In this document: positions 55,183 to 64,000 of the stretch, in pieces
Layout of the letters: each line of letters opens with the position of its first letter
How positions within the stretch are numbered: position 1 is the stretch's first letter
NCBI GenBank assembly: GCA_012960105.1
Contig: DUBV01000056.1
Location: 1 to 64,000, forward strand
Length of the DNA: 64,000 nt
Direction: 5' to 3'
Source of the DNA: Thiotrichaceae bacterium
GTDB taxonomy: Bacteria > Pseudomonadota > Gammaproteobacteria > Eutrophobiales > Eutrophobiaceae
The notes under the pieces: generated by a model
What the model was told of the DNA's origin: nothing
Databases searched by the model: none
What the model saw: the letters and a program-made list of their open reading frames with translations, nothing else
Translations under genes and position numbers: made by a program

Positions 55183-55452
55183 ATGAATAAAATCAACTGC
55201 AAAATATATCGCTGTGCTAAACAGGATGGTATGTATCTTTATATACATGAAGATAAAACTAGCGCAGATCTTCCTGAAGAATTAATCAAGATGGTGAAAG
55301 AACTCACGCACGCAATGGATCTAGAATTAACTGAAGATAAAAAACTGGCAAGTGAAGACGTTAAGCTAGTAATGAAAAATTTAGAAGAAAAAGGTTACCA
55401 CTTACAAATGCCGCCTGATCCACTAAGCCCGAATTTGTATAGCGGCGATTAA
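55183..55452 (+). CDS. ycgL: YcgL domain protein
   Basis: An 89-residue protein; the ATG at 55183 gives MNKINCKIYRCAKQDGMYLY, the family's normal start. Later parts are LPEELIKMVKEL and EKGYHLQMPPDP, matching the YcgL fold. The role of YcgL is unclear. A frame open upstream to 54994 overlaps fhs and the terminator and is not coding. Its last 4 bases overlap the stop of the convergent MFS gene. GGAG lies about 17 bases upstream, farther than usual. Confidence 0.85.
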   Translation: MNKINCKIYRCAKQDGMYLYIHEDKTSADLPEELIKMVKELTHAMDLELTEDKKLASEDVKLVMKNLEEKGYHLQMPPDPLSPNLYSGD

Positions 55453-56843
55453 GTAGAAGTAACTCGTAACTTGCCTCTTGCAACAGAAAAATAAAGTCCT
55501 GGCAAACACAAAATCGCAGCAATGGTAAACGTTAAACGAATTGCCTTAGCTAACTCATCATAATTTGCAGGTTCTATTTCTACGGGGCCTATAGTCAATG
55601 CAAAAATCAGCGTAACTAATACCATACTGGTCATTTGACCAAAGATACGCATAGTGGCGACTACACCATTGGCACTACCATAAGCACGTTTTTCTATAGA
55701 GCCCATAATCGCGCTTACATTCGGCGATGAGAATAAACTGAAGCCAAAACCCGTTGTCACCAAAGCAGCAATTAGATAATTCAAATCTGATTCTATCTGT
55801 AATTCAGAAAGTAATAATAAACCGATACAGCTTACAAGCATTCCTGCTGATGCAAGATAGCGTGGTTCTATCTTATCGGACAAGCGACCGGCTATGGGAG
55901 AAAAAATCGCCATGGTTAAAGGCTGACACATCATAACCATGCCAGCAGATACAGCAGACATGCCTTTCAAGTATTGAAGATAAAGACTCACCTGAACGAC
56001 ATTGGCAAACGTTGCCGTATAAATAATTAATGATGCTAAACAGGAAAAAAGAAAAACTCTGTTAGTGAAAAATAAAGTCACATCAAACATCGGGTGTTTA
56101 TGCACACGTTCAAACAAAAAGAAAAAGAAAAACCCTAATAGTGAAGCCGTAAGCAATATAAGACTTAATGTTGATGGCAGATAAGAAACCGAAATACAGA
56201 TTAATAAAATTGAAAAGATATAAAGCAACGCACCAAACAAATCAAAACTACCGCGTTCATCCGCAGACCATTCACCTTTAACAAAAAACAGTCCCATCAC
56301 TAAAACAATCACAGCTAATGGAATATGCACCATAAAACTGGCACGCCAACCAAAATTATCAATTACATAACCACCAATCAATGGGCCTATTGTTAAACCA
56401 AGATAAATAGTTGATACCGTTAAGCCAATCGCGCGTCCTCGTTTAGCTGGTGGAAATACAGAAGCAACAATAGCAACTTGTGTGGCATACATCATCGCCG
56501 CACTCATGCCTTGTAAAAAACGAGCTGTAATCAACATGGTTCCACTCACCGCAAATGCAGCAATTAATGAAGTAACAATGACGCTACTGGTACCTATCAA
56601 AAATATCCGTTTACGCCCGACCATATCGGCGATACGACCAAACGTTAATACGAACATCGCACTCGCCATAAGGTAAGCCATCGGGATCCAACTCAAGGAC
56701 ACCGCATTCATAGATAAGTCAGTAGCAATAGAAGGCAAAGCCACATTAACCGAAGACAACATCAACGGCGTAGTAAATGCATTTAACAACACCATCGTTA
56801 ATGTAATACGTTGTAAAGAAAGTTCTGATTGTTGGTCTGGCAT
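55449..56843 (-). CDS. MFS drug exporter, DHA2 (14-TM) family
   Basis: An inner-membrane proton antiporter of 464 residues with about 14 hydrophobic segments. Motif A is in FGRIADMVGRKRIF and motif C-like GLTIGPLIGGYVID in the fifth segment, typical of EmrB/QacA drug exporters. Substrates are unknown. It is the last gene of the mnhEFG unit, 22 bases after mnhB, where mnhC and mnhD would be expected. No EmrA-like adaptor is next to it. Confidence 0.85.
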   Translation of the reverse strand: MPDQQSELSLQRITLTMVLLNAFTTPLMLSSVNVALPSIATDLSMNAVSLSWIPMAYLMASAMFVLTFGRIADMVGRKRIFLIGTSSVIVTSLIAAFAVSGTMLITARFLQGMSAAMMYATQVAIVASVFPPAKRGRAIGLTVSTIYLGLTIGPLIGGYVIDNFGWRASFMVHIPLAVIVLVMGLFFVKGEWSADERGSFDLFGALLYIFSILLICISVSYLPSTLSLILLTASLLGFFFFFLFERVHKHPMFDVTLFFTNRVFLFSCLASLIIYTATFANVVQVSLYLQYLKGMSAVSAGMVMMCQPLTMAIFSPIAGRLSDKIEPRYLASAGMLVSCIGLLLLSELQIESDLNYLIAALVTTGFGFSLFSSPNVSAIMGSIEKRAYGSANGVVATMRIFGQMTSMVLVTLIFALTIGPVEIEPANYDELAKAIRLTFTIAAILCLPGLYFSVARGKLRVTST

Positions 56844-56864
56844 ATAGTATGTATGCCAGTTTAT

Positions 56865-57275
56865 TTAGGGTCGGGCAAAAGCATAAAATAAAATAACCAT
56901 CGTCGAAGCGACTGTTATTCCTACTCCTGCTTCAATCAATAGAATACCAAAATGTTGTCCGGCAACTGGATCGGTAGCTAACACACTATAATTGAGAAAC
57001 TCGCCACCACTTAACATACCGGCGATGCCTACTCCGGCATAAAGCAATACACCAAAAGCAGCGAGGCTACGAACGACACCGGGATGAACGACGTCACGTA
57101 GTTTATCAACACCGTAAATCAGTCCATATAAAATAAAACCTGCAGCAAAGATAACCCCCGCCTGAAATCCACCGCCGGGACCATAATCACCGTGAAACTG
57201 AACATACAATGCAAACAGCATAATTAAAGGAATCAATAATCGAGCAACAATACGTAAGACGAAATGATGTTCCAT
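56865..57275 (-). CDS. mnhB: Mrp-type antiporter subunit MnhB
   Basis: A 136-residue membrane protein with four hydrophobic segments and the MnhB family core FHGDYGPGGGFQAGVIFAAG. In Mrp complexes MnhB helps form the ion-translocating membrane domain. It overlaps the preceding gene by one base. The subunits MnhC and MnhD (NuoK- and NuoN-like), which usually follow it, are missing here. Confidence 0.88.
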   Translation of the reverse strand: MEHHFVLRIVARLLIPLIMLFALYVQFHGDYGPGGGFQAGVIFAAGFILYGLIYGVDKLRDVVHPGVVRSLAAFGVLLYAGVGIAGMLSGGEFLNYSVLATDPVAGQHFGILLIEAGVGITVASTMVILFYAFARP

Positions 57276-57844
57276 TACGATTGTTTCTCCTCAGCCTCAT
57301 CGAGCAAACCTTTTTTCTTTTTGCCACCACGGCCGAGTAACATCAATACGCCAATACCTGCGGTAAAAATGACTGTTGTTTCGCCAAAAGTGTCATAGCC
57401 TCTATAACTGGCCAGGATTGATGTTACTAGATTAGGAACAGCTATCTCAGTTGCAGAATCGTCAATATATTTTCCGGCCAGATAAGTTTGTACCGGCGTA
57501 TTTGCATCACCAAATAGTGGAATATCTTGTAAACCATAAATTAGTAAGCCGCCGGTAATTAGAACAATAATCAAGCCTGGAATAGAAACCTTAACTTCTG
57601 TCTTTTCCTCAAAGCCCGTTAAAGCTAAAGTACCTAGAAATAAGATAGTAGCAATACCTGCGCCTACTGCAGCTTCAGTAAAAGCAACATCAACTGCATC
57701 GAGACATACAAAAAGAGAAGCACACATTAAGCTGTATATGCCGGTAAGCATACTTGCGGCAAATAAATTTCTTTGTTGATTAATGGCTAAAGCCGCTACG
57801 AATAGTAAGCACAATAAAATAAAATTAATTATCGTAACCGTCAT
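57275..57844 (-). CDS. DUF4040/MbhE-type membrane subunit of Mrp-like complex
   Basis: A 189-residue protein. The N-terminal half (about 1-75) is DUF4040, corresponding to the C-terminal end of MnhA (AFTEAAVGAGIATILFLGTL). The C-terminal half has two more membrane segments and the MbhE-like region NLVTSILASYRGYDTFGE. This split-subunit form is found in seven- to eight-gene Mrp/Mbh-type antiporter and respiratory clusters. It ends in a Lys/Glu-rich tail. Confidence 0.8.
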   Translation of the reverse strand: MTVTIINFILLCLLFVAALAINQQRNLFAASMLTGIYSLMCASLFVCLDAVDVAFTEAAVGAGIATILFLGTLALTGFEEKTEVKVSIPGLIIVLITGGLLIYGLQDIPLFGDANTPVQTYLAGKYIDDSATEIAVPNLVTSILASYRGYDTFGETTVIFTAGIGVLMLLGRGGKKKKGLLDEAEEKQS

Positions 57845-58158
57845 TCTTTTTCATCCTTATCCAGCATAGGCTTCAGGCCCCCATGCAATGCTGACTTAGC
57901 TAGTGCATGTGCAGCAGTAGGCGTAGTGACCAATATAAAAATTAGTATCAATAATAATTTTACACTGACTATATTAAAACCAGAATAAAGCATCATTCCA
58001 AATAGTATTAACATCGTGCCCATAGTATCGACAATACTTGCCGCATGTAATCGCGTAAAAAAATCCGGCATGCGAAAAACACCTATTAATCCTACAATAA
58101 TGGCTAATGCACCTGAGATAATAAGTACACCACTTATGATGTTAATCAAGTCACTCAT
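57841..58158 (-). CDS. mnhG: Mrp-type antiporter subunit MnhG
   Basis: A 105-residue membrane protein with three hydrophobic segments and the MnhG pattern GVFRMPDFFTRLHAAS, followed by TPTAAHALAKSA. It overlaps mnhF by 4 bases and the DUF4040 gene by 4 bases. Confidence 0.9.
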   Translation of the reverse strand: MSDLINIISGVLIISGALAIIVGLIGVFRMPDFFTRLHAASIVDTMGTMLILFGMMLYSGFNIVSVKLLLILIFILVTTPTAAHALAKSALHGGLKPMLDKDEKE

Positions 58159-58442
58159 ATATCTGAGTCTTCATTTAGATGAGAACTACGTCCCATATCG
58201 CCGTATTCAAAAAACTTTAATATCGCTACCGTTGCTATAAAGTTAATCAAGGCATAAACCAAAGCAATATCAAGAAACTCAGGTCGCTCAGTTAAAAAAC
58301 CAAACAAGGCAATAAATAAAACCGTAATAGTTCCTAAAATATTGACTGCAAGAATTTTGTCATAAACAGACTTGCCAATGATTGCAGAGACCAATGCCAG
58401 GAACATGGCAAATAAAATCATATAAGTTGCAACTTCAAACAT
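58155..58442 (-). CDS. mnhF: Mrp-type antiporter subunit MnhF
   Basis: A 95-residue membrane protein with three hydrophobic segments and the MnhF pattern DKILAVNILGTITV and DIALVYALINFIATVAILKF. It overlaps mnhE by 8 bases and mnhG by 4 bases. Confidence 0.9.
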   Translation of the reverse strand: MFEVATYMILFAMFLALVSAIIGKSVYDKILAVNILGTITVLFIALFGFLTERPEFLDIALVYALINFIATVAILKFFEYGDMGRSSHLNEDSDI

Positions 58443-58935
58443 ATTTTTGTTCTACCTCACTAATTCTTTTATCCATATCTCCCGTAGCTAATCCTTCAAC
58501 ACCAACTTCAGATAAGGCATGCACTTCAATTCTATTTTCATCCACGTCCATAGAAATGGTTCCTGGCGTCAAGGTAATTGAATTAGCATAAATAATTTTT
58601 CCAAACTCACTAAACTGAGAAGACTTTATCGTTATCCAACGAGGGCTAATCGGTAAATTTGGATTTAAGATACGTTTACAAACATCAATATTTGATTTTA
58701 ATATCTCAATAAGCAACCAAAAACCATAGGGAATATATTTAATAAATTGAATGAAAGTTTCAGGTTGTTCGAACGCAATTAAATTCATTCGTAATGCAAT
58801 CAAAGTAACCAAAATAATGGATAGCAATCCAAGAGATAAAAGTAATGGCGTATAATGGCCTGACAACAGTAGCCATAATATGGCCAAAGAAATAAACAGA
58901 CTGGCGATGTGATAAAATTTATTTCGATCGAGCAT
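58435..58935 (-). CDS. mnhE: Mrp-type antiporter subunit MnhE
   Basis: A 166-residue protein with two or three N-terminal membrane segments, then the MnhE soluble part including YANSITLTPGT and VHALSE. It is the first gene of the leftward mnhE-F-G-DUF4040-B-MFS unit and is divergent from nudJ across about 74 bases. Unit order matches Mrp modules of other gammaproteobacteria up to mnhB. Confidence 0.88.
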   Translation of the reverse strand: MLDRNKFYHIASLFISLAILWLLLSGHYTPLLLSLGLLSIILVTLIALRMNLIAFEQPETFIQFIKYIPYGFWLLIEILKSNIDVCKRILNPNLPISPRWITIKSSQFSEFGKIIYANSITLTPGTISMDVDENRIEVHALSEVGVEGLATGDMDKRISEVEQKYV

Positions 58936-59009
58936 AAATGTCTATTATCCTGACACACAGACAACAATCAAGGTCAGAATGTAAGACCACACATAGTAAG
59001 GAAATCATA

Positions 59010-59459
59010 ATGCAGTGGAAACCCAATACAACTGTCGCAGCAATTGCTAAAAAAGATGGCCGTTTTCTTCTCGTCGAAGAAAATATCAACGAAAAACTCG
59101 TATTCAACCAACCTGCCGGTCATCTTGAGCACGGTGAAACTATAATCGAAGCCGCTAAACGAGAAGTATTGGAAGAAACAGCTTGGGAATTTGAACCTGA
59201 ATATTTAGTAGGGATTTATCTCTATCCAAATCCACATCAAGCAGACATCAGCTATTTACGCTTTTGTTTTTTCGGTCATGTTAGTAATGAACATAAGGGG
59301 CAAGCACTGGATGATGGCATTCTCCGAGCAGCATGGCTAAATCCTGAAGAAATAGAAAATGAACAAGATCGCATGCGCAGTCCGTTAGTAACACGCTGCA
59401 TAGATGATTATTTAAAAGGAAATCGTTATCCTCTCGACCTTATTCACCACGCAATATAA
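59010..59459 (+). CDS. nudJ: NUDIX phosphatase NudJ
   Basis: Hydrolyses nucleoside di- and triphosphates and the thiamine precursor HMP-PP. I use the ATG at 59010 (MQWKPNTTVAAI), with AAGGA upstream at 58998-59002; an open frame to 58938 adds 24 unsupported residues. The NUDIX box is GHLEHGETIIEAAKREVLEE. The C-terminal SPLV.RCIDDYLKGNRYPL matches E. coli NudJ. It is 3 bases upstream of mnmA, a conserved pair. Confidence 0.92.
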   Translation: MQWKPNTTVAAIAKKDGRFLLVEENINEKLVFNQPAGHLEHGETIIEAAKREVLEETAWEFEPEYLVGIYLYPNPHQADISYLRFCFFGHVSNEHKGQALDDGILRAAWLNPEEIENEQDRMRSPLVTRCIDDYLKGNRYPLDLIHHAI

Positions 59460-59462
59460 AAA

Positions 59463-60557
59463 GTGAGCACTAACTCAAATAAAAAAATAATAGTCGGCAT
59501 CTCTGGCGGCGTCGATTCCTCAGTAACAGCAATGCTACTGAAAGAACAAGGCTATGAAGTTGAAGCCTTGTTCATGAAAAACTGGAACGACGATTCTGAA
59601 GATGGCGCCTGCATGTGGGAGACCGATGTTGAAGATGCCATGCACGTTTGCGACAAACTCGATATCCCATTAAACACTGTCGATCTATCGTCCGATTATT
59701 GGGACAACGTCTTTAAAAATTTTCTCAGCGAATACAAGAGTGGTCGCACACCCAATCCCGATGTTTTATGTAATCAGGAAATTAAATTTAAAGCCTTTCT
59801 CGAACATGCAGAAAATCTCGGTGCTGACCAAATCGCCACCGGACACTACGCTCAAATTATTGAAGAAAATGGTTCCTACCAATTATTAAAAGGACGCGAT
59901 CAAAACAAGGATCAAAGTTATTTCCTGTGTCGTTTGAATCAGAGCCAATTACAAAAGGCTTTATTCCCCATTGGTGATTTGGAAAAACCCTATGTCCGAC
60001 AACGCGCAGAACAAGCAGGATTAATAACCCACGATAAAAAGGATAGCACTGGTATTTGTTTCATAGGCGAACAACCGTTTCGTCAATTTTTAAGCCGCTA
60101 TATCCCACCTGATCCGGGTTTGATTAAGACGACCGAGGGTAAAACTATTGCTGAGCACACCGGTGTTTTCTACTACACACTGGGACAACGACAAGGGCTT
60201 GGCATCGGTGGTGTTCGTGGTGCTCCAGACGCTCCCTGGTATGTAGTACAGAAGAATATTACTGAAAATGAGCTAATTGTGGCTCAAGATCATGATCATC
60301 CCCTGCTCCATAGCCACAATTTGACGGCATCAGATATTAACTGGGTATCAGGCGAAATACCCGAAACACCGTTTCATTGCATGGCCAAAAACCGATATCG
60401 ACAGGCAGATCAGGAATGTGTGATTGAAAAAGTGGAGAATAGAAATTATTCAGTTTCATTTAAATCATCTCAAAGAGCCATAACACCCGGCCAATTCATT
60501 GTTTTTTATAAAGAAAATGTTTGTCTTGGCGGCGGAATCATTGATTCTGCTAGCTAA
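59463..60557 (+). CDS. mnmA: tRNA-specific 2-thiouridylase MnmA
   Basis: Thiolates U34 in tRNAs for Glu, Gln and Lys. The PP-loop GISGGVDSSV is near the start. The two catalytic cysteines are in LCNQEIKF and GICFIGE. At 364 residues it is full length. The start is GTG at 59463, three bases after the nudJ stop, so translation is coupled. Confidence 0.96.
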   Translation: MSTNSNKKIIVGISGGVDSSVTAMLLKEQGYEVEALFMKNWNDDSEDGACMWETDVEDAMHVCDKLDIPLNTVDLSSDYWDNVFKNFLSEYKSGRTPNPDVLCNQEIKFKAFLEHAENLGADQIATGHYAQIIEENGSYQLLKGRDQNKDQSYFLCRLNQSQLQKALFPIGDLEKPYVRQRAEQAGLITHDKKDSTGICFIGEQPFRQFLSRYIPPDPGLIKTTEGKTIAEHTGVFYYTLGQRQGLGIGGVRGAPDAPWYVVQKNITENELIVAQDHDHPLLHSHNLTASDINWVSGEIPETPFHCMAKNRYRQADQECVIEKVENRNYSVSFKSSQRAITPGQFIVFYKENVCLGGGIIDSAS

Positions 60558-60586
60558 AACCGCACCAAAATAGTTCATAAATTGGC

Positions 60587-60615
60587 TTAAACTTTTAGCC
60601 GCTCTTCCGTATAAT
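60587..60615 (+). promoter_or_regulatory. Candidate acnB promoter
   Basis: A perfect TATAAT at 60610-60615 with TTAAAC at 60587-60592, 17 bases apart. A start near 60622 leaves a leader of about 59 bases to the TTG start of acnB. Confidence 0.45.
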
Positions 60616-60680
60616 GACCGACCTTTCGACAAGGCCACCCCAGAAGTAGCCACTCGATTTTAACTATCAGGAGAATTGTT

Positions 60681-63296
60681 TTGCTTGAAGCTTATCGTCA
60701 ACATGTCCAAGAACGCACCGGTCAAGGGATCGTGCCTCAACCACTGAATCCGGAACAAACAGCGGGTCTGGTTGAATTATTAAAGAATCCTCCTGCAGGT
60801 GAAGAAGAGTTTATTCTCGATCTAATCACCAACCGTATTCCTGCAGGTGTTGATCAATCTGCTTACGTTAAAGCTGGCTTTTTAGCTGCAATTACTAAAG
60901 GCGAAGTAGAATCTCCATTAATCGATAAAGTAAAAGCAACCGAATTACTCGGTACCATGCTCGGTGGTTATAACATCTCCCCTTTAATTGACTGCCTTGA
61001 TAATGATGAATTAGCAGCAACTGCAGTTAAAGCACTGTCACATACTTTATTAATGTTCGATGCATTCCATGACATAAAAGATAAGTCTGAAGCGGGTAAC
61101 GAACATTCGAAAAAAATTATGCAATCGTGGGCTGATGGCGAATGGTTTACTTCTAAACCAAAATTAGCTGAGAAAATCACCGTTACTGTATTTAAAGTAT
61201 CTGGCGAAACTAATACGGACGATCTCTCTCCTGCTCCTGATGCATGGTCACGACCTGATATTCCATTACATGCGTTAGCGATGTTGAAAATGGAACGTGA
61301 TGGTATTACCCCTGATAAGCCCGGTGAAATCGGTGCTATTAAACAAATAGAAACGTTGAAAGAAAAAGGCCATCCACTCGCCTATGTTGGTGATGTTGTT
61401 GGTACTGGTTCTTCACGTAAATCTGCGGCCAACTCTGTGCTTTGGCACATGGGTGATGACATTCCTTTCATCCCGAACAAACGTGATGGTGGTTATTGTC
61501 TCGGCGGTAAAATCGCACCTATCTTTTTCAATACCATGGAAGATGCGGGCGCGTTGCCAATCGAATGTGATGTCACAAAATTAAATATGGGCGATGTCAT
61601 TGATATCTATCCTTATGAAGGCAAAGTTAAAAACAATGAAACTGGCGAAGAAATTTGCAGCTTTTCACTAAAGACCGATATTATTCTTGATGAAGTTCAG
61701 TCTGGTGGTCGTATTCCTCTTATCATTGGTCGCGGATTAACTGGTCGTGCTCGTGAAGCCTTGGGATTAGAAGCGAGTGATTTATTCCGTGTGCCAGTAC
61801 CGGTTAAAGATAGCGGCAAAGGTTATACCTTGGCACAAAAAATGGTCGGTAAAGCTTGTGGCGTAGAAGGCATACGACCTGAAACTTATTGCGAACCAAA
61901 AATGACAACTGTTGGTTCTCAAGATACCACTGGTCCTATGACACGTGATGAATTAAAAGATTTAGCCTGCCTTGGTTTCTCTGCTGATTTAGTTTTACAA
62001 TCTTTTTGTCACACGGCAGCTTATCCAAAACCTATCGATGTAACGACTCACCACACATTGCCTGATTTTATTCAGACTCGTGCGGGTGTTGCGCTACGTC
62101 CCGGCGACGGCATTATCCATTCATGGTTAAACCGTATGTTACTTCCTGATACCGTTGGTACCGGTGGTGATTCACATACTCGTTTTCCAATTGGCATTTC
62201 ATTTCCAGCAGGTTCTGGTTTAGTTGCGTTTGCCGCAGCAACCGGCGTTATGCCTTTGGATATGCCTGAATCAGTATTAGTAAGATTCAAAGGTGAAATG
62301 CAACCGGGTATTACCTTACGCGATTTAGTTAACGCAATTCCATTAGCAGCAATTAAGTCTGGTGACTTAACCGTTGCTAAAGAAGGTAAGAAGAATATCT
62401 TCTCTGGTCGCATACTGGAAATTGAAGGTTTACCTGATCTTAAGTGTGAACAAGCATTTGAATTATCGGATGCGTCGGCAGAACGTTCAGCGGGCGGTTG
62501 TTCAATTCGCTTAGGCAAAGAGCCTATCATTGAATACCTACAATCAAATGTAACTTTACTACGTTGGATGATCACCGAAGGTTATGGTGATGCACGTACA
62601 TTAGAACGTCGCGCGGCAGCGATGGAAGAATGGATCGCAAACCCAGTATTAATGGAACCAGATGCTGATGCAGAATACGCAAAAGTATTTGAAATTGATC
62701 TAAGCGAAATAAAAGAACCTATATTAGCTTGTCCGAATGACCCTGATGATGTGAAAACATTATCAGATGTTGCCGGTACTAAAATTGATGAAGTATTCAT
62801 CGGTTCATGTATGACTAACATCGGTCACTTCCGTGCAGCAGGTAAAATGTTAGAGAAATTCTCTGACACGCTACCGACGCGCTTATGGATTTCACCACCA
62901 ACGAAAATGGATCAACATCAGCTTAGCGAAGAAGGTTATTACAGTATCTTTGGTAAAGCCGGTGCACGAACTGAAATGCCAGGTTGTTCACTATGCATGG
63001 GTAACCAAGCACGTGTTGCTGCAAAGTCGACGGTTGTTTCAACATCAACACGTAACTTCCCTAATCGTTTAGGTGATGGTGCTGATGTTTATCTAGGTTC
63101 AGCAGAAATTGCAGCCGTATCCTCTATTCTTGGACGTATCCCAACGATGGAAGAATACATGGAATTTGCGAAGGATCTCGATCCGATGGCTGAAGATGTT
63201 TATCGTTACTTAAGTTTCGATCAGATTGCCTCTTTCCAGAAGAGTGCTTCACAAGCGCAATCTAAGCTTGAGTCGATACCAGTTACAGTAGAGTAA
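60681..63296 (+). CDS. acnB: Aconitate hydratase B
   Basis: TCA-cycle enzyme converting citrate to isocitrate. At 871 residues it matches AcnB in length and domain order: HEAT-like domain, swivel domain ([13 protein letters not shown]), then the [4Fe-4S] core. The cluster cysteines are in [11 protein letters not shown] and [12 protein letters not shown]. The start is TTG at 60681, supported by AGGAG at 60669-60673 and by the homologue start LEAYRQHV. With the following fumarase start it marks a TCA-cycle region. Confidence 0.97.
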   Translation: MLEAYRQHVQERTGQGIVPQPLNPEQTAGLVELLKNPPAGEEEFILDLITNRIPAGVDQSAYVKAGFLAAITKGEVESPLIDKVKATELLGTMLGGYNISPLIDCLDNDELAATAVKALSHTLLMFDAFHDIKDKSEAGNEHSKKIMQSWADGEWFTSKPKLAEKITVTVFKVSGETNTDDLSPAPDAWSRPDIPLHALAMLKMERDGITPDKPGEIGAIKQIETLKEKGHPLAYVGDVVGTGSSRKSAANSVLWHMGDDIPFIPNKRDGGYCLGGKIAPIFFNTMEDAGALPIECDVTKLNMGDVIDIYPYEGKVKNNETGEEICSFSLKTDIILDEVQSGGRIPLIIGRGLTGRAREALGLEASDLFRVPVPVKDSGKGYTLAQKMVGKACGVEGIRPETYCEPKMTTVGSQDTTGPMTRDELKDLACLGFSADLVLQSFCHTAAYPKPIDVTTHHTLPDFIQTRAGVALRPGDGIIHSWLNRMLLPDTVGTGGDSHTRFPIGISFPAGSGLVAFAAATGVMPLDMPESVLVRFKGEMQPGITLRDLVNAIPLAAIKSGDLTVAKEGKKNIFSGRILEIEGLPDLKCEQAFELSDASAERSAGGCSIRLGKEPIIEYLQSNVTLLRWMITEGYGDARTLERRAAAMEEWIANPVLMEPDADAEYAKVFEIDLSEIKEPILACPNDPDDVKTLSDVAGTKIDEVFIGSCMTNIGHFRAAGKMLEKFSDTLPTRLWISPPTKMDQHQLSEEGYYSIFGKAGARTEMPGCSLCMGNQARVAAKSTVVSTSTRNFPNRLGDGADVYLGSAEIAAVSSILGRIPTMEEYMEFAKDLDPMAEDVYRYLSFDQIASFQKSASQAQSKLESIPVTVE

Positions 63297-63305
63297 GTTA
63301 GACAG

Positions 63306-63336
63306 AAAAAAGGGCGACATTGTCGCCCTTTTTTTT
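63306..63336 (+). terminator. acnB rho-independent terminator
   Basis: An A-rich stretch, then GGGCGAC (63312-63318) pairing with GTCGCCC (63322-63328), and a run of eight T. Confidence 0.92.
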
Positions 63337-63359
63337 ACCCTATAAATTATATTAACATT

Positions 63360-63863
63360 ATGGACACATTACCCGGCATTATAGATTTAGAAGCTTCCGG
63401 CTTTGGTAGAGGAAATTATCCTATTGAGGTCGGTTATATTATGAGTAATGGCGATACATTTTGTTCATTAATTCAACCCGCTGAAGGTTGGGATAGATGG
63501 GATGAATCCGCACAGGCAGTTCACGGTATCAGTCGTGAAATTTTATTGAAAGTGGGTAAACCCATTGTAGAAATCGCGCAAATAATTAACGATCAATTAT
63601 CAGGCGAAACTATTTATTCCGATGCATGGGGTAATGATTCCAGTTGGTTAGGTTTGTTATTTGATGAAGCTAATATACCAATGCGATTCCGTATGGATTC
63701 CATACGTAGTTTACTTACAGAAGATCAAGCCGCACATTGGCACGATACCAAAGATAGAGTGATTGAAGCCATATCTTTAAAACGTCACCGAGCTAGTGCT
63801 GATGCGGCAATTTTGCAACAGACTTTTTCCCTGATTTTAAAAGAAAACAAAGAAATAGTCTAA
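63360..63863 (+). CDS. DEDDh 3'-5' exonuclease-like protein
   Basis: A 167-residue protein with the exonuclease signature residues: DLEASGF (D and E), VHGIS, SDAWGND (D) and HRASADA (H and D). This places it in the DnaQ-like DEDDh family. It is shorter than RNase T or DnaQ epsilon and has no extra domain, so whether it acts on RNA or DNA is not clear. It lies between acnB and the fumarase with no tight coupling to either. Confidence 0.78.
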   Translation: MDTLPGIIDLEASGFGRGNYPIEVGYIMSNGDTFCSLIQPAEGWDRWDESAQAVHGISREILLKVGKPIVEIAQIINDQLSGETIYSDAWGNDSSWLGLLFDEANIPMRFRMDSIRSLLTEDQAAHWHDTKDRVIEAISLKRHRASADAAILQQTFSLILKENKEIV

Positions 63864-63909
63864 ACGTACATCCGCATGTTCTTCTCAAGCTGAACAAAAC
63901 AAAACACAC

Positions 63910-63915
63910 TATAAT
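63910..63915 (+). promoter_or_regulatory. -10 box upstream of the fumarase start
   Basis: TATAAT at 63910-63915, 44 bases before the ATG at 63960. I cannot identify a good -35. Confidence 0.3.
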
Positions 63916-63959
63916 AAAGGGTACATACTGATAAAACGGTAGATACCAGAGACACTATA

Positions 63960-64000
63960 ATGACAACAATAAAACAAGATGACTTAATCGAAAGCGTTGC
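63960..64000 (+). CDS. Class I fumarate hydratase, first 14 codons (partial)
   Basis: From the ATG at 63960 the frame reads MTTIKQDDLIESVA and runs off the window. This is close to the N-terminus of iron-sulfur class I fumarases of gammaproteobacteria (M-T-x-I-K-Q-D-D-x-I-x-S-V-A). The call rests on a very short match plus the TCA-cycle neighbour acnB. Confidence 0.5.
   Translation, partial: MTTIKQDDLIESV

Overview
This window is a chromosomal segment of a gammaproteobacterium with roughly 40% G+C by eye. Most of it is conserved housekeeping sequence: aceE, aceF and a lipoyl-fused lpdA, argG, lysS-prfB, recJ, thrC-hom-alaC, nit-tldD, aroC, rnt-pyrC, purB, purL, ftsB-ispD-ispF, eno, kdsA-pyrG, fhs, nudJ-mnmA, acnB and the first codons of a class I fumarase. 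YcgL, FtsB, RNase T, AcnB and the RpfE/recJ/prfB/lysS grouping all point to Gammaproteobacteria. The last grouping recalls the rpf region of Xanthomonas. I cannot place it to genus.

Layout. 1-92: right end of an IS3-family element. 97-1581: M17 aminopeptidase (-). 1935-9203: pyruvate dehydrogenase genes (+) with a frameshifted chemoreceptor (-) wedged between aceF and lpdA. 9254-11320: esterase and argG. 11321-11917: decayed DNA with an EAL-domain fragment. 11921-14541 (-): a four-gene RiPP metallophore operon. 14757-17439 (-): lysS and prfB, the latter with the classical programmed frameshift. 17537-19305 (-): broken response regulator-GGDEF-EAL gene. 19558-26780 (-): a hypothetical gene, recJ, rpfE-like, thrC, hom, alaC. 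26879-29171 (+): nit, tldD. 29390-34869: mixed metabolic and hypothetical genes. 34976-45874 (+): tas, purB, purL, smr and a frameshifted RpfC-like hybrid kinase. 45867-53222 (-): ispF, ispD, ftsB, eno, kdsA, pyrG, CLC protein. 53361-55452 (+): fhs, ycgL. 55449-58935 (-): MFS exporter and an incomplete Mrp-type module. 59010-64000 (+): nudJ, mnmA, acnB, exonuclease, fumarase start.

The most interesting system is at 11921-14541. A secreted precursor carries eight E-G-x-C-G motifs (five EGSCG in a DNA-level 27-bp repeat, three EGKCG in a 15-bp repeat). It is followed by an MNIO (DUF692) maturase, a DUF2063 partner and a DoxX-like membrane protein. This is the HvfABC/bufferin-type copper-binding RiPP arrangement. 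The precursor's mixed, exactly repeated core looks able to expand or contract.

A second theme is selective loss of signalling genes. The chemoreceptor, the c-di-GMP response regulator, the RpfC-like DSF-type sensor kinase and an EAL fragment are each frameshifted, stopped or truncated. Every complete metabolic gene I read across 64 kb is open. That contrast argues against random sequencing error and for recent relaxation of selection on motility, c-di-GMP and quorum signalling. A short dispersed palindromic repeat also occurs twice, at 4631-4692 and 55110-55148.
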